DNA of 64,000 nt from an uncultured bacterium (GCA_938038445.1 CALHRZ010000006.1:62001-126000); one strand, 5' to 3'; counted from the stretch's first letter, positions 28,387 to 38,317 are shown. Notes: generated from the sequence alone by a model not told the origin. Numbers and translations are program-made.

Positions 28387-29187
28387 TCATCGAGCTCCCA
28401 ACGCCTTCAGACAGGCGTTCATATAGCCATAACTTTCCGCCGCAATCACCGCGCGCGTCGTCAAATCACAAGCCCCCGCACCGATCACCTCGAGACAGAC
28501 AGGACCCCGATAACCACCCTCGACCATCGCCCGGAAATACCCCGGCAGATTAATGTCCCCCCGCCCGCAAGCCTGGTCCCGCGCATCCCCGGGAGTCGGC
28601 CCCCGCCCTTTACAATCGCGAATATGAATATGGCGCACCCGGCTCAGCACTTTGGGAAGGGCATCCTCCGGGTTTTCCCCCGCCCGAAAAATGTGGCTCG
28701 GGTCCATGTCAATCCCAAACCCGGGAGAGGAAATTCGAGCCATGGCGCGAAGCGTGGTGTCGGTATTGTAAATGCATGCCCCCACATGGGCCTTGACACA
28801 GAGCGAAACGCCGGTCGCCGCCGCTTCATCGGCCATCTGCGCCAGAAGGTCCGTCTGGCGGAAAAAATCCTCTTCCCTTCCGGATTTTCCACCCGGGCCG
28901 ACGTTGACCACAGGAATTCCCAACGCGCGAGCCGCCGCAAAAGCCGGACGCAGCCGCTGCGGGTCGAGCGCCGCCACTTCCATGCTCAGCAGTTTCAAAC
29001 GGCGCTGCTCCGCCTTCGCGCGAATAAGGTTCGCCTGCTCTTGCCACCGATCCAACTCGAGATGCTCGCACATCCCCTTGATCGCCGACAGCTCAACCCC
29101 GTCGTAACCACACGCAGCGATGACCGCCAACGCCGTGTCCAGATCCTGGTTCTGAAAGAGAACGGTATTAACGCCCAGTTCGATCAT
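28387..29187 (-). CDS. Sugar phosphate isomerase/epimerase (TIM barrel)
   Basis: MIELGVNTVLFQNQDLDTALAVIAACGYDGVELSAI, GIDMDPSHIFRAGENP, RHIHIRDCKGRG. Confidence 0.88.
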   Translation of the reverse strand: MIELGVNTVLFQNQDLDTALAVIAACGYDGVELSAIKGMCEHLELDRWQEQANLIRAKAEQRRLKLLSMEVAALDPQRLRPAFAAARALGIPVVNVGPGGKSGREEDFFRQTDLLAQMADEAAATGVSLCVKAHVGACIYNTDTTLRAMARISSPGFGIDMDPSHIFRAGENPEDALPKVLSRVRHIHIRDCKGRGPTPGDARDQACGRGDINLPGYFRAMVEGGYRGPVCLEVIGAGACDLTTRAVIAAESYGYMNACLKALGAR

Positions 29188-29204
29188 CCTCGCGCTCCTT
29201 TCCC

Positions 29205-30335
29205 TCAAATCCGTTCCCGAAGTGGATCACCCTTGAGCGGCGGAAGAGGCACCGGCCGAACCAATTGGCCACCGGCCTCGTAGCTTTCGACCGCCGCCTG
29301 AATAACTTCAAGGGTCGCCAGCGCATCCCGCCCCGACGCCCGCAGGTGTTCCAAGGGAACACCATTCGAAACATCCTCCAAAAAGGCATGAATCCGACGG
29401 GGAAACGTCGCGCCAAACTCCCGAATGCCCGTCTCCAACACCTCTGGCTTCGGGCTCTCCCCCAACCCGTACTTCTCGCCCGGCTTCGGCGCCGGCCAGA
29501 AGGTGAGCCGCTCAATGCAATTCTCGATGCAGAAGGTTCCGCGACTCCCCGCCACCTCGCAACTCCACCACCCTCCCAACCCCCATACGGCGTCCCCTCG
29601 ATGGCTGATCAGATAACCAATCGCCCCGTTGGAAAACCGGACGTGCACACTGTTGACGGAAAGCAGGAGATCCCCTTTGTTCGCTCGAAAGCCAGGGGTC
29701 CGGCAAAAGGCCTGTACATGAGTAATGTCGCCACAGAAATACCGCATCACGCTGAAGGGATGTGTCAAAAACGCTTTCAGATGGGCATACGGTTGATTGA
29801 AGCGAGGGGACGGATTGAACGCGTAGGTCGCTTCGCCCCCCTGAAACCCCATTTTGAACAGGATATAGATCAACTCCCCTACCGCTCCGTCGCTCATGTA
29901 TTGCCGCGCCCGTTCCGCTGTCGGGGTGAAATAGTGGTTCAGATTGCAACCCAGATAACGTTGCTTCTCCGCCGCAAAACGGACCATTTCGCGCGCTTCC
30001 CGAATGTCGCTGGAAAGAGGCTTTTCACACAAAACGTGCTTGCCGGCCGCTAGCGCCTCCATCGTGGGCTCAAAATGCCACGAGCCGTTTTCATAGCCCC
30101 CTGTAGTCACATCCACCACGTCCAGGTCCAAGTCCCTCAACATCTCGCTCAGCCGATAATAGCCTTTTACCCCGTAATCCCGGGCCGCTTGATCGGCTTT
30201 TTCTTTCACTACATCGCATACGCCGCACAGTAGGGCAAGCGGATCGGCTTTGAGCGCCTTCGCATGGGTGTTTCCTATGCCGCCCATCCCCACGACTCCC
30301 ACCCGGAGAGGTTTGTTGTCCGTATCCACGCGCAT
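29205..30335 (-). CDS. Gfo/Idh/MocA family oxidoreductase
   Basis: LRVGVVGMGGIGNTHAKALKAD, KHVLCEKPLSSDIREAREMV, NLNHYFTPTAERAR; ATG at 30335. Confidence 0.9.
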   Translation of the reverse strand: MRVDTDNKPLRVGVVGMGGIGNTHAKALKADPLALLCGVCDVVKEKADQAARDYGVKGYYRLSEMLRDLDLDVVDVTTGGYENGSWHFEPTMEALAAGKHVLCEKPLSSDIREAREMVRFAAEKQRYLGCNLNHYFTPTAERARQYMSDGAVGELIYILFKMGFQGGEATYAFNPSPRFNQPYAHLKAFLTHPFSVMRYFCGDITHVQAFCRTPGFRANKGDLLLSVNSVHVRFSNGAIGYLISHRGDAVWGLGGWWSCEVAGSRGTFCIENCIERLTFWPAPKPGEKYGLGESPKPEVLETGIREFGATFPRRIHAFLEDVSNGVPLEHLRASGRDALATLEVIQAAVESYEAGGQLVRPVPLPPLKGDPLRERI

Positions 30336-30445
30336 CGCCGTCCTTTCCAAACTCGGGTTTCTGAATTCGATGGAATCAATCCTATCCCGATCCAAGGGGG
30401 AATACCTTGACAATCATTTCATTATTTAGCACTTTTTTTTCATCC

Positions 30446-31327
30446 ATGAAAACCATCCCGGCCAAAGCGGTGTTCTCCGATCCCCGCTTTCCGCTGGCCG
30501 TTCGCCGCCACGATTCTCATGAACCGACGGAGCTTCACAGCCATGACTTCCATGAACTCGTCGTCATTCTGGCGGGCCGTGGCCGCCACTTGACCGAACG
30601 AGGAGACTATCCGATCACCGCGGGCGACGTCTTCCTCATCCGTGGCGAAATGGCCCACGGGTACGCCGATACCAAGGGCATGACGTTGGTCAACATCTTC
30701 TTCGACCCCCGTCGCCTTCGCCTCCCTATCCAGGCCATGGCTGAAGTGCCCGGCTATCAAGCGCTCTTCCGGGTGGAGCCTCGCCTGCGCCACGTCCGCC
30801 GCATCCCCCCGCGTCTCCATCTCCCACCCCACGATCTGGCTCGAGCCGCCGCAATGATCGCGGAACTCTCTTCGGAACTCGAAAAGCGCAACCCCGGCTA
30901 CCGTTTTGCGACAATGGCGGAATTGATGCGCCTTCTCCTCTTTCTCGCCCGCCGTTATTTCCGTTCCGGAGGTTCGGAACGACAACCTCTCCAACCCATC
31001 AGTGAACTCCTTAGCTACATCGAAGCGCATTACCCGGACCGTATCACCTTGGCCGACCTCTGCCGCCGGGCCGGCATGTCCAATGCCACGCTCAACCGAG
31101 CCTTCCATGCGATCATGGGATGCCCACCCCTGGAACATGTAATTCGCGTCCGCCTTGCCCACGCCGCTGAACTGCTCCGGCAACCCAGCATCCGAATCAC
31201 CGAGGCCGCCTTCGAGTGCGGCTTCTCCGATGCCAACTACTTCGCCCGTCAATTCCGATGCCGCATGGGAATGTCCCCCCGAGCCTGGCGTCAACTCCAT
31301 CAATCCTCATCCGGCCGGCGGCCGTAA
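30446..31327 (+). CDS. AraC family transcriptional regulator (cupin sensor + HTH_18)
   Basis: ELHSHDFHELVVILAGRGRHLTERGDYPITAGDVFLI (cupin); ITLADLCRRAGMSNATLNRAFHAIMGCPPLEHVIRVRLAHAAELL...ITEAAFECGFSDANYFARQFRCRMGMSPRAWR. Confidence 0.94.
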   Translation: MKTIPAKAVFSDPRFPLAVRRHDSHEPTELHSHDFHELVVILAGRGRHLTERGDYPITAGDVFLIRGEMAHGYADTKGMTLVNIFFDPRRLRLPIQAMAEVPGYQALFRVEPRLRHVRRIPPRLHLPPHDLARAAAMIAELSSELEKRNPGYRFATMAELMRLLLFLARRYFRSGGSERQPLQPISELLSYIEAHYPDRITLADLCRRAGMSNATLNRAFHAIMGCPPLEHVIRVRLAHAAELLRQPSIRITEAAFECGFSDANYFARQFRCRMGMSPRAWRQLHQSSSGRRP

Positions 31328-32883
31328 GAAGGCTCCTGCTCCCCCAACCGCAGCCAGAGCGTCAGCGCCGTGCCCGCCTGCCCGAACCGGGGAATCTCGC
31401 CCGCCAACCGATATCGGCTTCTCAAAGCTTCTTCCAATTTCCGCCGATCCTCTGAGGAAAGTTCGGCGATCTCCGGCGCCGCGATGGCCAGCCCATAGCC
31501 GCTGAACGCCGCCACTGGGGCCGGCCCTTCTCGCAACAACCGCTCCAACCCCGCAGGCGTCAGAACACGCCGTACAGCCGCCTCCGATTCCTTCAAACCG
31601 GGAAAGATACAAAAGGGCCCCAATTCCAAACCCGCAGGAACCGTTCGCCGGGATTCGACCGCCAGATAAAGATCCTGCGTCAACAACATAGTCCCTCCCG
31701 GATCCAAACGCTCGACGGCCCTCGCGGCTTCCCGTAACACCGCAAGCGGCGGCCGATCCTTCATTCGCCACCAGATCCGGTCGCGCTCCCGCACCATCCA
31801 TTCCTGATTCAATGGAGAGGAGATCGCCGCCAAAAGCGCTGCGGCCAGCACAATCGGCCGGAGATATGCCCTCCACGAGGCGAAGGATGCGGCCAATGCG
31901 GCGGCCAACGCCGCCGCGAGGGGAAAAACGGGGACCTGATAGTCATCGTATGGAAATGGAGCCATCGCATGAATCACCGTCATGCCCGCGACCGAAAGCC
32001 CAACAACCATCCTGCACGGATCAAGCGCCTCCTCCCCCCGCCTGGCCTCCTTCCGGAGCACCCACCAGGCCGAGCCGCCCAGCAGAAGGACAAGATAAAA
32101 CGACTGAACCACCCGGCTCGCAAACCCGGCCTTCAAAAGCAGAGACGCTCCCACGCCGCCCGTCACGCGGCCGGCATGATACGCAAACAGGCCAAACCGG
32201 AATCCCTCCGGCGCCGCAAGATAAAAGGGAATAAACAGCGCACCCGCGCCCACCGCCACCCCAAGACAACCCGCGCGAAACGCCCCGCCATATTCCCGCC
32301 GCTTCCAAAACAAAACCGCCAAAGCAGCCCCAACGGCCGCCACCGCCGACAACCGCACCGCAGCCGCGGCCGTCAGAAAAAAAAGCGCCGCAAACGCGCG
32401 AAACGCCCGCCGCGGCTCCACGGGACGAGGAAAAACAGCAACACCTCCCGTGAGCAACAGACCGCAAAGCGCATACGTTTTGACAACCGACATGAAATAC
32501 GCCTGAACCGGATTGAGCAGCGCCAGGCAGAACGTGGCAAAGGCGGCCGCCGAGGCCGCGGAAGAATCCTTCGACAACCGCGCGGCCAGACGGGCCGACA
32601 GAAGAGTCGCCGCCCCCCCAAGCAAAGCGGTGACCACTCGCCCACCGGTCACACCCCACTGATCGACAACGGGTACAAACAAGGAATAAACGAACGGCCA
32701 GAGAGGCCCCTGGGTAAAGGCAAAATCCCGGTAGGGCCAAAACCCCTTTCGCACCAGATTCGCCGCGTAGAGATACCACCCCTCATCCTGATTCAAATCA
32801 CCCCAGAGAAGATGGAAAAACACCAGCCCAACTCCGGCCAAACCGGCGGCCAACCACCCTCCCCGTTCTCGAAGGGACGCCAT
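31300..32883 (-). CDS. Polytopic membrane glycosyltransferase-like protein (GT39/PMT-like)
   Basis: LLWGDLNQDEGWYLYAANLVRKGFWPYRDFAFTQGPLWPFVYSLF plus multiple TM helices; ATG at 32883. Confidence 0.7.
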   Translation of the reverse strand: MASLRERGGWLAAGLAGVGLVFFHLLWGDLNQDEGWYLYAANLVRKGFWPYRDFAFTQGPLWPFVYSLFVPVVDQWGVTGGRVVTALLGGAATLLSARLAARLSKDSSAASAAAFATFCLALLNPVQAYFMSVVKTYALCGLLLTGGVAVFPRPVEPRRAFRAFAALFFLTAAAAVRLSAVAAVGAALAVLFWKRREYGGAFRAGCLGVAVGAGALFIPFYLAAPEGFRFGLFAYHAGRVTGGVGASLLLKAGFASRVVQSFYLVLLLGGSAWWVLRKEARRGEEALDPCRMVVGLSVAGMTVIHAMAPFPYDDYQVPVFPLAAALAAALAASFASWRAYLRPIVLAAALLAAISSPLNQEWMVRERDRIWWRMKDRPPLAVLREAARAVERLDPGGTMLLTQDLYLAVESRRTVPAGLELGPFCIFPGLKESEAAVRRVLTPAGLERLLREGPAPVAAFSGYGLAIAAPEIAELSSEDRRKLEEALRSRYRLAGEIPRFGQAGTALTLWLRLGEQEPSYGRRPDED

Positions 32884-32909
32884 GACACCTCCCTCGCGCA
32901 CCTGAACAA

Positions 32910-33485
32910 TCAAGAGCCCGGATGGGTCAGCGGAATTCCCTGCCGGCAAAGCGGACAAGCCTCCGGGGAATACGTCACGGGCGCCATCGCCAACAACCGA
33001 AACAGCGGAACATCGAGCATCGCCTGCCCCGCGCTTCGGTCCACCAAGACCGCCGCCGCCATCACAATGCCCCCCGCCTGCCGAACAATCGCAATGGTTT
33101 CCTGGACCCTTCCCCCCCGCGTCACAACGTCCTCGGCCACGAGATACCGTCGGCCCGATGCAATGCGAAATCCCCGACGCAACACCAGCGTCTGGTTTTC
33201 CTTTTCTGCAAAAATAAAGGGTCGTTTCAAGGCGCGTGCCACCTCGTGCCCAACGACGAGCCCGCCCAGCGCCGGAGCAATCACCTCCTCCACCGAATCG
33301 GCGCCCAGTTGTCCGACAACTTGTTCCGCAAGGGCACGGCCCATCCGCTCCGCCACTTCCGGATCACGCAACACGAGGGCGCATTGAAAGTAATGGGGAC
33401 TATGCAATTTACTGCGCAGCTCAAAATGGCCTTCGAGCAAAGCCCCGGAATCGCGAAATTGTTGCAGAACCTGGCGGTCGTTCAT
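32910..33485 (-). CDS. pyrE: Orotate phosphoribosyltransferase
   Basis: GHFELRSKLHSPHYFQCALVL, EVIAPALGGLVVGHEVARAL, YLVAEDVVTRGGRVQETI. Confidence 0.93.
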   Translation of the reverse strand: MNDRQVLQQFRDSGALLEGHFELRSKLHSPHYFQCALVLRDPEVAERMGRALAEQVVGQLGADSVEEVIAPALGGLVVGHEVARALKRPFIFAEKENQTLVLRRGFRIASGRRYLVAEDVVTRGGRVQETIAIVRQAGGIVMAAAVLVDRSAGQAMLDVPLFRLLAMAPVTYSPEACPLCRQGIPLTHPGS

Positions 33486-33568
33486 GGGGGAGAACCTCCA
33501 ATCTCCTTGGAAAAACTACCTGCGGATAAGCGGAAAAGCAAGGACAGAACCGTAACACGAGAAATCTG

Positions 33569-34603
33569 TCACGCGCCCGAAGAGAGGAGGCGGACAACGG
33601 CGTCCACAACCTCTTCGGGCTCAATCCCCACCAGACAGGGCGGGGCGTCCTCTTCCAGCCGACACGTCCGCTGAAAACATGGCCGACACGAAAGCCCCTC
33701 TCGGCTCACCACAACAGCCCGCGTGCCAAAAGGACCCGTGCGTTGGGGATCGGTCGGCCCAAAGGCCGCCACCACCGGAACCCCAAGCGCCGCCGCCATG
33801 TGCATTGGCCCTGTATCGCTGGAAATCATCAAATCCATCTGTCCCAAAAGCGACCCCAATTCCGGAAGCGTAACGGCCCCCGCCCAATTAAACGCCATGG
33901 GCTGAAGAGAGGACACAACCCCTTCGTAGAGCGTCCGATCCTGCGCCCCCCCGATGAGATGAAAGGAACCGCCCACCTTCCGTCCTAAGGCGGTCAGAAC
34001 GGCAGTCAGATGCCGTAAGGGCCAATTTTTGCTGGACCAACGCGTCAAAGGCGAAACGGCAATCCGAGGGCGGAACGCATCCGCCGGAACAGAAAGGGGT
34101 GGAAACCGGAACGGATGAATCGGCCGACCGTCTCCCCGTTCCGTCCCCATCGCTTCGCAGAAATCTAGACACGCTTCCACGGCATGACGGGCCCGCGTCG
34201 CCGGCCGCGCGGCAAGCCGCGAATAGAACAGGCGCGTGCCTTCCCGAGCAAAGGAAGGACCAAGCCGGATGTTGCCGCGGGCCAGCATCGCCACCAAAGC
34301 GCTCTTCAGCAACCCCTGAAAATCGAGAATGGCATCGTACCGTTCCCCTCGAAGGGCTCGAAAAAAAGGAACAATGCGCGAACGAAGGTGCCGGCGAGGA
34401 AACATAAGGACTCGCCGAACTCCGCCGAAACAGGCGACCAGATCCGCATATTCAGGCTGGGTTACCCAATCCACCCTCGCGTCCAAATCCTTCTGAATCC
34501 GCTGCACGGCAGGCAATGCATGAAAAAGATCGCCGAGCGAACTCAGCTTGATCACCAAAAGCCGGGGTCCGGCACTCTCCGAAGCCGTCCCGAGAGTGTC
34601 CAT
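33569..34603 (-). CDS. Glycosyltransferase family 9 (lipopolysaccharide heptosyltransferase-like)
   Basis: LLVIKLSSLGDLFHALPAVQRI, PLTRWSSKNWPLRH, MISSDTGPMHMAAALGVPVVAAFGPTDPQRTGPFG. Confidence 0.92.
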   Translation of the reverse strand: MDTLGTASESAGPRLLVIKLSSLGDLFHALPAVQRIQKDLDARVDWVTQPEYADLVACFGGVRRVLMFPRRHLRSRIVPFFRALRGERYDAILDFQGLLKSALVAMLARGNIRLGPSFAREGTRLFYSRLAARPATRARHAVEACLDFCEAMGTERGDGRPIHPFRFPPLSVPADAFRPRIAVSPLTRWSSKNWPLRHLTAVLTALGRKVGGSFHLIGGAQDRTLYEGVVSSLQPMAFNWAGAVTLPELGSLLGQMDLMISSDTGPMHMAAALGVPVVAAFGPTDPQRTGPFGTRAVVVSREGLSCRPCFQRTCRLEEDAPPCLVGIEPEEVVDAVVRLLSSGA

Positions 34604-34608
34604 ATCGG

Positions 34609-35784
34609 TCAGCCCCCCTTCGCCGCTGGGCGAGGAACAAAGGGCGAAAGCGCGCGCAACTTGGCCACAATGCGGGGCAATTCGCGCAAGATGGCCTCGA
34701 TGTCAGCCTCTGTCGTAAAGCGGCTAAGACTGAGGCGGATAGATCCATGAACCGCGGTAAACGGCACTCCCATGGCGCGTAAAACGTGCGAAGGCTCCAG
34801 GGAACCGGAGGAGCAAGCCGACCCGGAGGATGCGCAAATCTGAAGATCGCTGAGATGATACAGAATGGCTTCGCCTTCGATGTAGTGAAAGCTGATATTC
34901 GTCGTGTTGGGAAGGCGTTCCACGGAATCGCCGTTGCGGCGGCTGTCTGGACAGGAGGCCAGAATTCCTTGTTCCAACCGATCCCGGAGAGCCGCCATCC
35001 GCCGGGAATCTTCCTCCATTCGCAAACGAGCCAGTTCGCACGCCTTCCCGAGCGCAACGATCCCCGGCACATTTTCCGTACCGCTTCGCCGATTCCGCTC
35101 CTGATGCCCACCAAGAATGAGCGGGGCAAACGGTGTGCCACGCCGGATGTAAAGAGCTCCAATCCCTTTGGGCGCATGAAGTTTGTGCCCAGAAAGCGTC
35201 AAAAAATCCACCGGCACGCGGGAAACATCCACCGGAACTTTTCCCGCCGCCTGCACGGCATCGGTATGAAAAAAGGCCCCGGCGGCCTTGAGACGGGGCG
35301 CCAGGCGAGGGATCGGAAAAAGAACCCCCGTTTCATTGTTCGCCCACATGAGACTGACAAAGACAGGCGCCGATTTCAGCGCTGCGCCCAGTTCCTCCTC
35401 GCGAAGCCGCCCCTCCTCATCAACGCCAAGTTCGATCTCCGTATAACCCTTCTCTTTGAGATGGCGGCAGGGCTCAAGCACCGCCGGATGCTCCACTCGA
35501 CTCGTAATGACGGTCCTCACCGCGGGTACCGCTTCCGTCAGACCCCGAATCGCCGCATTGTCGCTCTCCGTTCCCCCACTCGTGAATACGATTTCCGATG
35601 GGTCGGCCCCCAGAAGAGCGGCAACCTGTTCGCGGGCCTGTTCCACATGGCGGCGAACATTCCCCCCAAAGGCATGCATGCTGGAGGGATTTCCCCAACG
35701 CTCCCGAAGAAAAGGGGCCATCGCCTCAAGCACTTGCGGGTCCGGCTGGGTCGTGGCGTTGTTGTCCAGATAAACGACGCTCAC
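34609..35784 (-). CDS. Cysteine desulfurase (NifS/IscS family)
   Basis: VYLDNNATTQPDPQVLEAM, IVFTSGGTESDNAAI, LTLSGHKLHAPKGIGALYIR, CASSGSACSSGSLEPSHVL. Confidence 0.95.
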   Translation of the reverse strand: MSVVYLDNNATTQPDPQVLEAMAPFLRERWGNPSSMHAFGGNVRRHVEQAREQVAALLGADPSEIVFTSGGTESDNAAIRGLTEAVPAVRTVITSRVEHPAVLEPCRHLKEKGYTEIELGVDEEGRLREEELGAALKSAPVFVSLMWANNETGVLFPIPRLAPRLKAAGAFFHTDAVQAAGKVPVDVSRVPVDFLTLSGHKLHAPKGIGALYIRRGTPFAPLILGGHQERNRRSGTENVPGIVALGKACELARLRMEEDSRRMAALRDRLEQGILASCPDSRRNGDSVERLPNTTNISFHYIEGEAILYHLSDLQICASSGSACSSGSLEPSHVLRAMGVPFTAVHGSIRLSLSRFTTEADIEAILRELPRIVAKLRALSPFVPRPAAKGG

Positions 35785-36617
35785 GGCCGCGCCTCCTTAA
35801 CCACCATAGAAGGGGACACGAATTCGCGCAACGGTTTCTCAACCAACTCCCGAAGGGTGAACTCCGCCATCTGGCAATTGGCGCACATCCCCCGCAAGGC
35901 CACATAAACCACATCGCCGTCCACATCCACCAGCTCGACATCCCCGCCGTCCTTGCGCAATTTCGGCCGAATGTCCCGATCCAGCACCTCTTCGATCATC
36001 CGAACCTTTTTTACCATCGTCAACCGGCCGACAGAAGAAGGCGGCGCTTCCGCCGGCGGCTTAAGCGATTCCAGTATGCGAGCAATGTCCTCCTTGCATC
36101 GGCCGCATCCTCCCCCCGCCTTCGTGTAATGGGTCACCTGTTCGACCGTGGTCAGATGATTCTCCTGCGCCACACGCCGGATTTCCTCCTCCGTCACACC
36201 GAAACACGTGCAAATCACTTTCCCTTCCAGAATGCGTTTGGACTTTTTTCCGCTTCGGTAGTTTTCGATGGCCGCTTCGAGCGCCTCCCGGCCCATCACC
36301 GAACAGTGCATCTTTTGTTCGGGAAGACCGCCAAGATAGTCGGCAATATCTTGATTCGTAACACGAGACGCCTCCTCGACCGTCATTCCCTTGATCATTT
36401 CGGTCAAGGCGGAGGATGAGGCAATCGCGCTCGCACAGCCAAACGTCTGAAACTTCGCATCAGCGATCCGTCCATCAGGACCAAGCTTAAAGGTAAGCTT
36501 CAGGGCATCGCCGCAGGCCAATGAACCCACTTCTCCCACGCCGTCTGCATCTTCGATAACGCCCACATTCCGGGGGTTACGAAAATGATCGAGTACCTTA
36601 TCGGAGTATTCCCACAT
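35781..36617 (-). CDS. nifU: NifU-type Fe-S cluster scaffold (IscU-BFD-Nfu)
   Basis: MWEYSDKVLDHFRNPRNVGVIEDADGVGEVGSLACGDALKL; ICTCFGVTEEEIRRV..GGGCGRCKEDI; C-terminal VYVALRGMCANCQMAEFTLRE. Confidence 0.92.
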   Translation of the reverse strand: MWEYSDKVLDHFRNPRNVGVIEDADGVGEVGSLACGDALKLTFKLGPDGRIADAKFQTFGCASAIASSSALTEMIKGMTVEEASRVTNQDIADYLGGLPEQKMHCSVMGREALEAAIENYRSGKKSKRILEGKVICTCFGVTEEEIRRVAQENHLTTVEQVTHYTKAGGGCGRCKEDIARILESLKPPAEAPPSSVGRLTMVKKVRMIEEVLDRDIRPKLRKDGGDVELVDVDGDVVYVALRGMCANCQMAEFTLRELVEKPLREFVSPSMVVKEARP

Positions 36618-36629
36618 CGTAACCCGCCT

Positions 36630-38216
36630 TCAAGCCTGCGGAAGATCCGCAAGGTTCTTTTTAATGGTCTGATATTCAGGATCCTCGGGTTTGAATTCTT
36701 CGAGGGCTTTCCGGTAATACCGCACGGCTTCACGACGAGCTTCCGCCGCTTCCTCTATTCGACCGGCCTTCTCCAGAAGGCCGGCAATCCGCTTCGCATT
36801 GTAACCCAGAATCATCTCCCGGGTCACCCGTTCGTCCGTGACCGGGTCGCGATGCCCCCCATCGTCCTGTGCTTCTATGACTTTCATAAAGGCGCGAAAC
36901 CGCCGTACCGCTTCCTCCGTATCCCCCCGTTGGAGAGCGGCATGAGCCCGAACCTTATTAAGCATCGTTTCATGCCAGACGGCGTCATGGCCGGGCACCC
37001 CTTCCTGAAGCAACATCTCCAGCAAGGAATAGTTCTCCGTGCGAAACCCCCCATCCAGAATGACGCCAACCACCTGTGCCCGGTCGAGATCGGAGTCCAC
37101 CCGCCCCAGAAGATCACGGGCAAAGGCGATTGCGACTTCAACCGCAGGCACAGGCGTCTCGGGCGCCAAGACCAGATCCGATAGCTGGGTCAAACCGCCC
37201 GCCAAAACCGGCGGAGGAAGCCCCCATGCTTCCAAGCGCCGCAGCCGCTCCACCCCGCCGGCCAGATCGCCGGCTTCTCGCGATCGGCCAATGTACCAGC
37301 GAACCGCACGCCGACGCGCGTTCGCTCGGTCCCGAAACGCCCCCTGCGCAAGAAACTGTTCCATCCAGCGTTCGACCCCTGCCATTGCCTCCGCCTCCTG
37401 CGCGACCCGCACCGCCACGTCCACCAGCCGTGAAAGGGCCGCATCGTCCAGCCGATCCGCCGACCCGACAAGGAGCTCCACGGCTGTCGGGATCTCCCGA
37501 CGATGGAAGGCCAGTTCAATTCGGGTCACCGCAGCGGCCCGAAGAAGAGCGGCCGGCTTCCCCCGCCTCTCCGCCTCCGATAGGGCGCGTTCCACGATCT
37601 CCAGCCGGTTCGCCCCCATCGCGGACTGAACCAGCCAGGACCAAAGACCCACCGCCTGGTCTTCGAGCAGAATTTCCCAAGCGCCCATCAGCGCCTCCAT
37701 CGCCTCCTCATGCCGCTGAAGCGCCTGAAGAGCCGTCAGGCGGTTGCGCAAAACGACGCCGGCCGCTTCCTTTCCCGTTTGGATCCCGTCCAGCCGCTCG
37801 CACCAGGCAAGAACGCGCTCATGGCCGTCTTCTTGGGCGGCGAGCGCTTGTTCGATGATTCCGAATGCCTCGAGAGCGGCCGCTTGATCGCCGGTTTCAA
37901 GAGCTTTGATCAGCCGATTTTGGGCATCCTCGATCCGACCTTCCCCGACGAGAATGCCCAGGAGCAAGGACAAGACCCTCCCTCGACTCTCGCCGGAGAG
38001 AGAGACCATTCCATTTTCAAGAATTGTAATCGCTCCGTCCACATCGCCAAGATTTAATGCCTCTTCCGCCTTCTGCGCCAGTTCCATGGCTGGGTCGGGG
38101 CGTTCGTGCGCCCCTTCATGGCTGGATCCACCACCGCTTTCCCCTTTTCGTCCCCCCCGACACCCCATGGCCAGCGTCAGCGCGATCACCATTCCCATGC
38201 TCCAACATGACTTCAT
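36630..38216 (-). CDS. TPR-like putative lipoprotein
   Basis: Lipoprotein signal MKSCWSMGMVIALTLAMGC; helical repeat architecture; C-terminal AARREAVRYYRKALEEFKPEDPEY. Confidence 0.75.
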   Translation of the reverse strand: MKSCWSMGMVIALTLAMGCRGGRKGESGGGSSHEGAHERPDPAMELAQKAEEALNLGDVDGAITILENGMVSLSGESRGRVLSLLLGILVGEGRIEDAQNRLIKALETGDQAAALEAFGIIEQALAAQEDGHERVLAWCERLDGIQTGKEAAGVVLRNRLTALQALQRHEEAMEALMGAWEILLEDQAVGLWSWLVQSAMGANRLEIVERALSEAERRGKPAALLRAAAVTRIELAFHRREIPTAVELLVGSADRLDDAALSRLVDVAVRVAQEAEAMAGVERWMEQFLAQGAFRDRANARRRAVRWYIGRSREAGDLAGGVERLRRLEAWGLPPPVLAGGLTQLSDLVLAPETPVPAVEVAIAFARDLLGRVDSDLDRAQVVGVILDGGFRTENYSLLEMLLQEGVPGHDAVWHETMLNKVRAHAALQRGDTEEAVRRFRAFMKVIEAQDDGGHRDPVTDERVTREMILGYNAKRIAGLLEKAGRIEEAAEARREAVRYYRKALEEFKPEDPEYQTIKKNLADLPQA

Positions 38217-38317
38217 ATCAAAACCTCCTGTTTAGGGCAGTTCACACACTTATTGTCAAGAACTTCCCCGTGTCTGTCAACTGGCAAAGTCGGCCAAAGA
38301 AAGGGCATTCGCTCCCT

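Noticed and set aside
31969-33387. 472-aa plus-strand ORF across the GT39-like gene and pyrE
   Set aside because: Basic, low-complexity antisense product spanning two well-supported genes.
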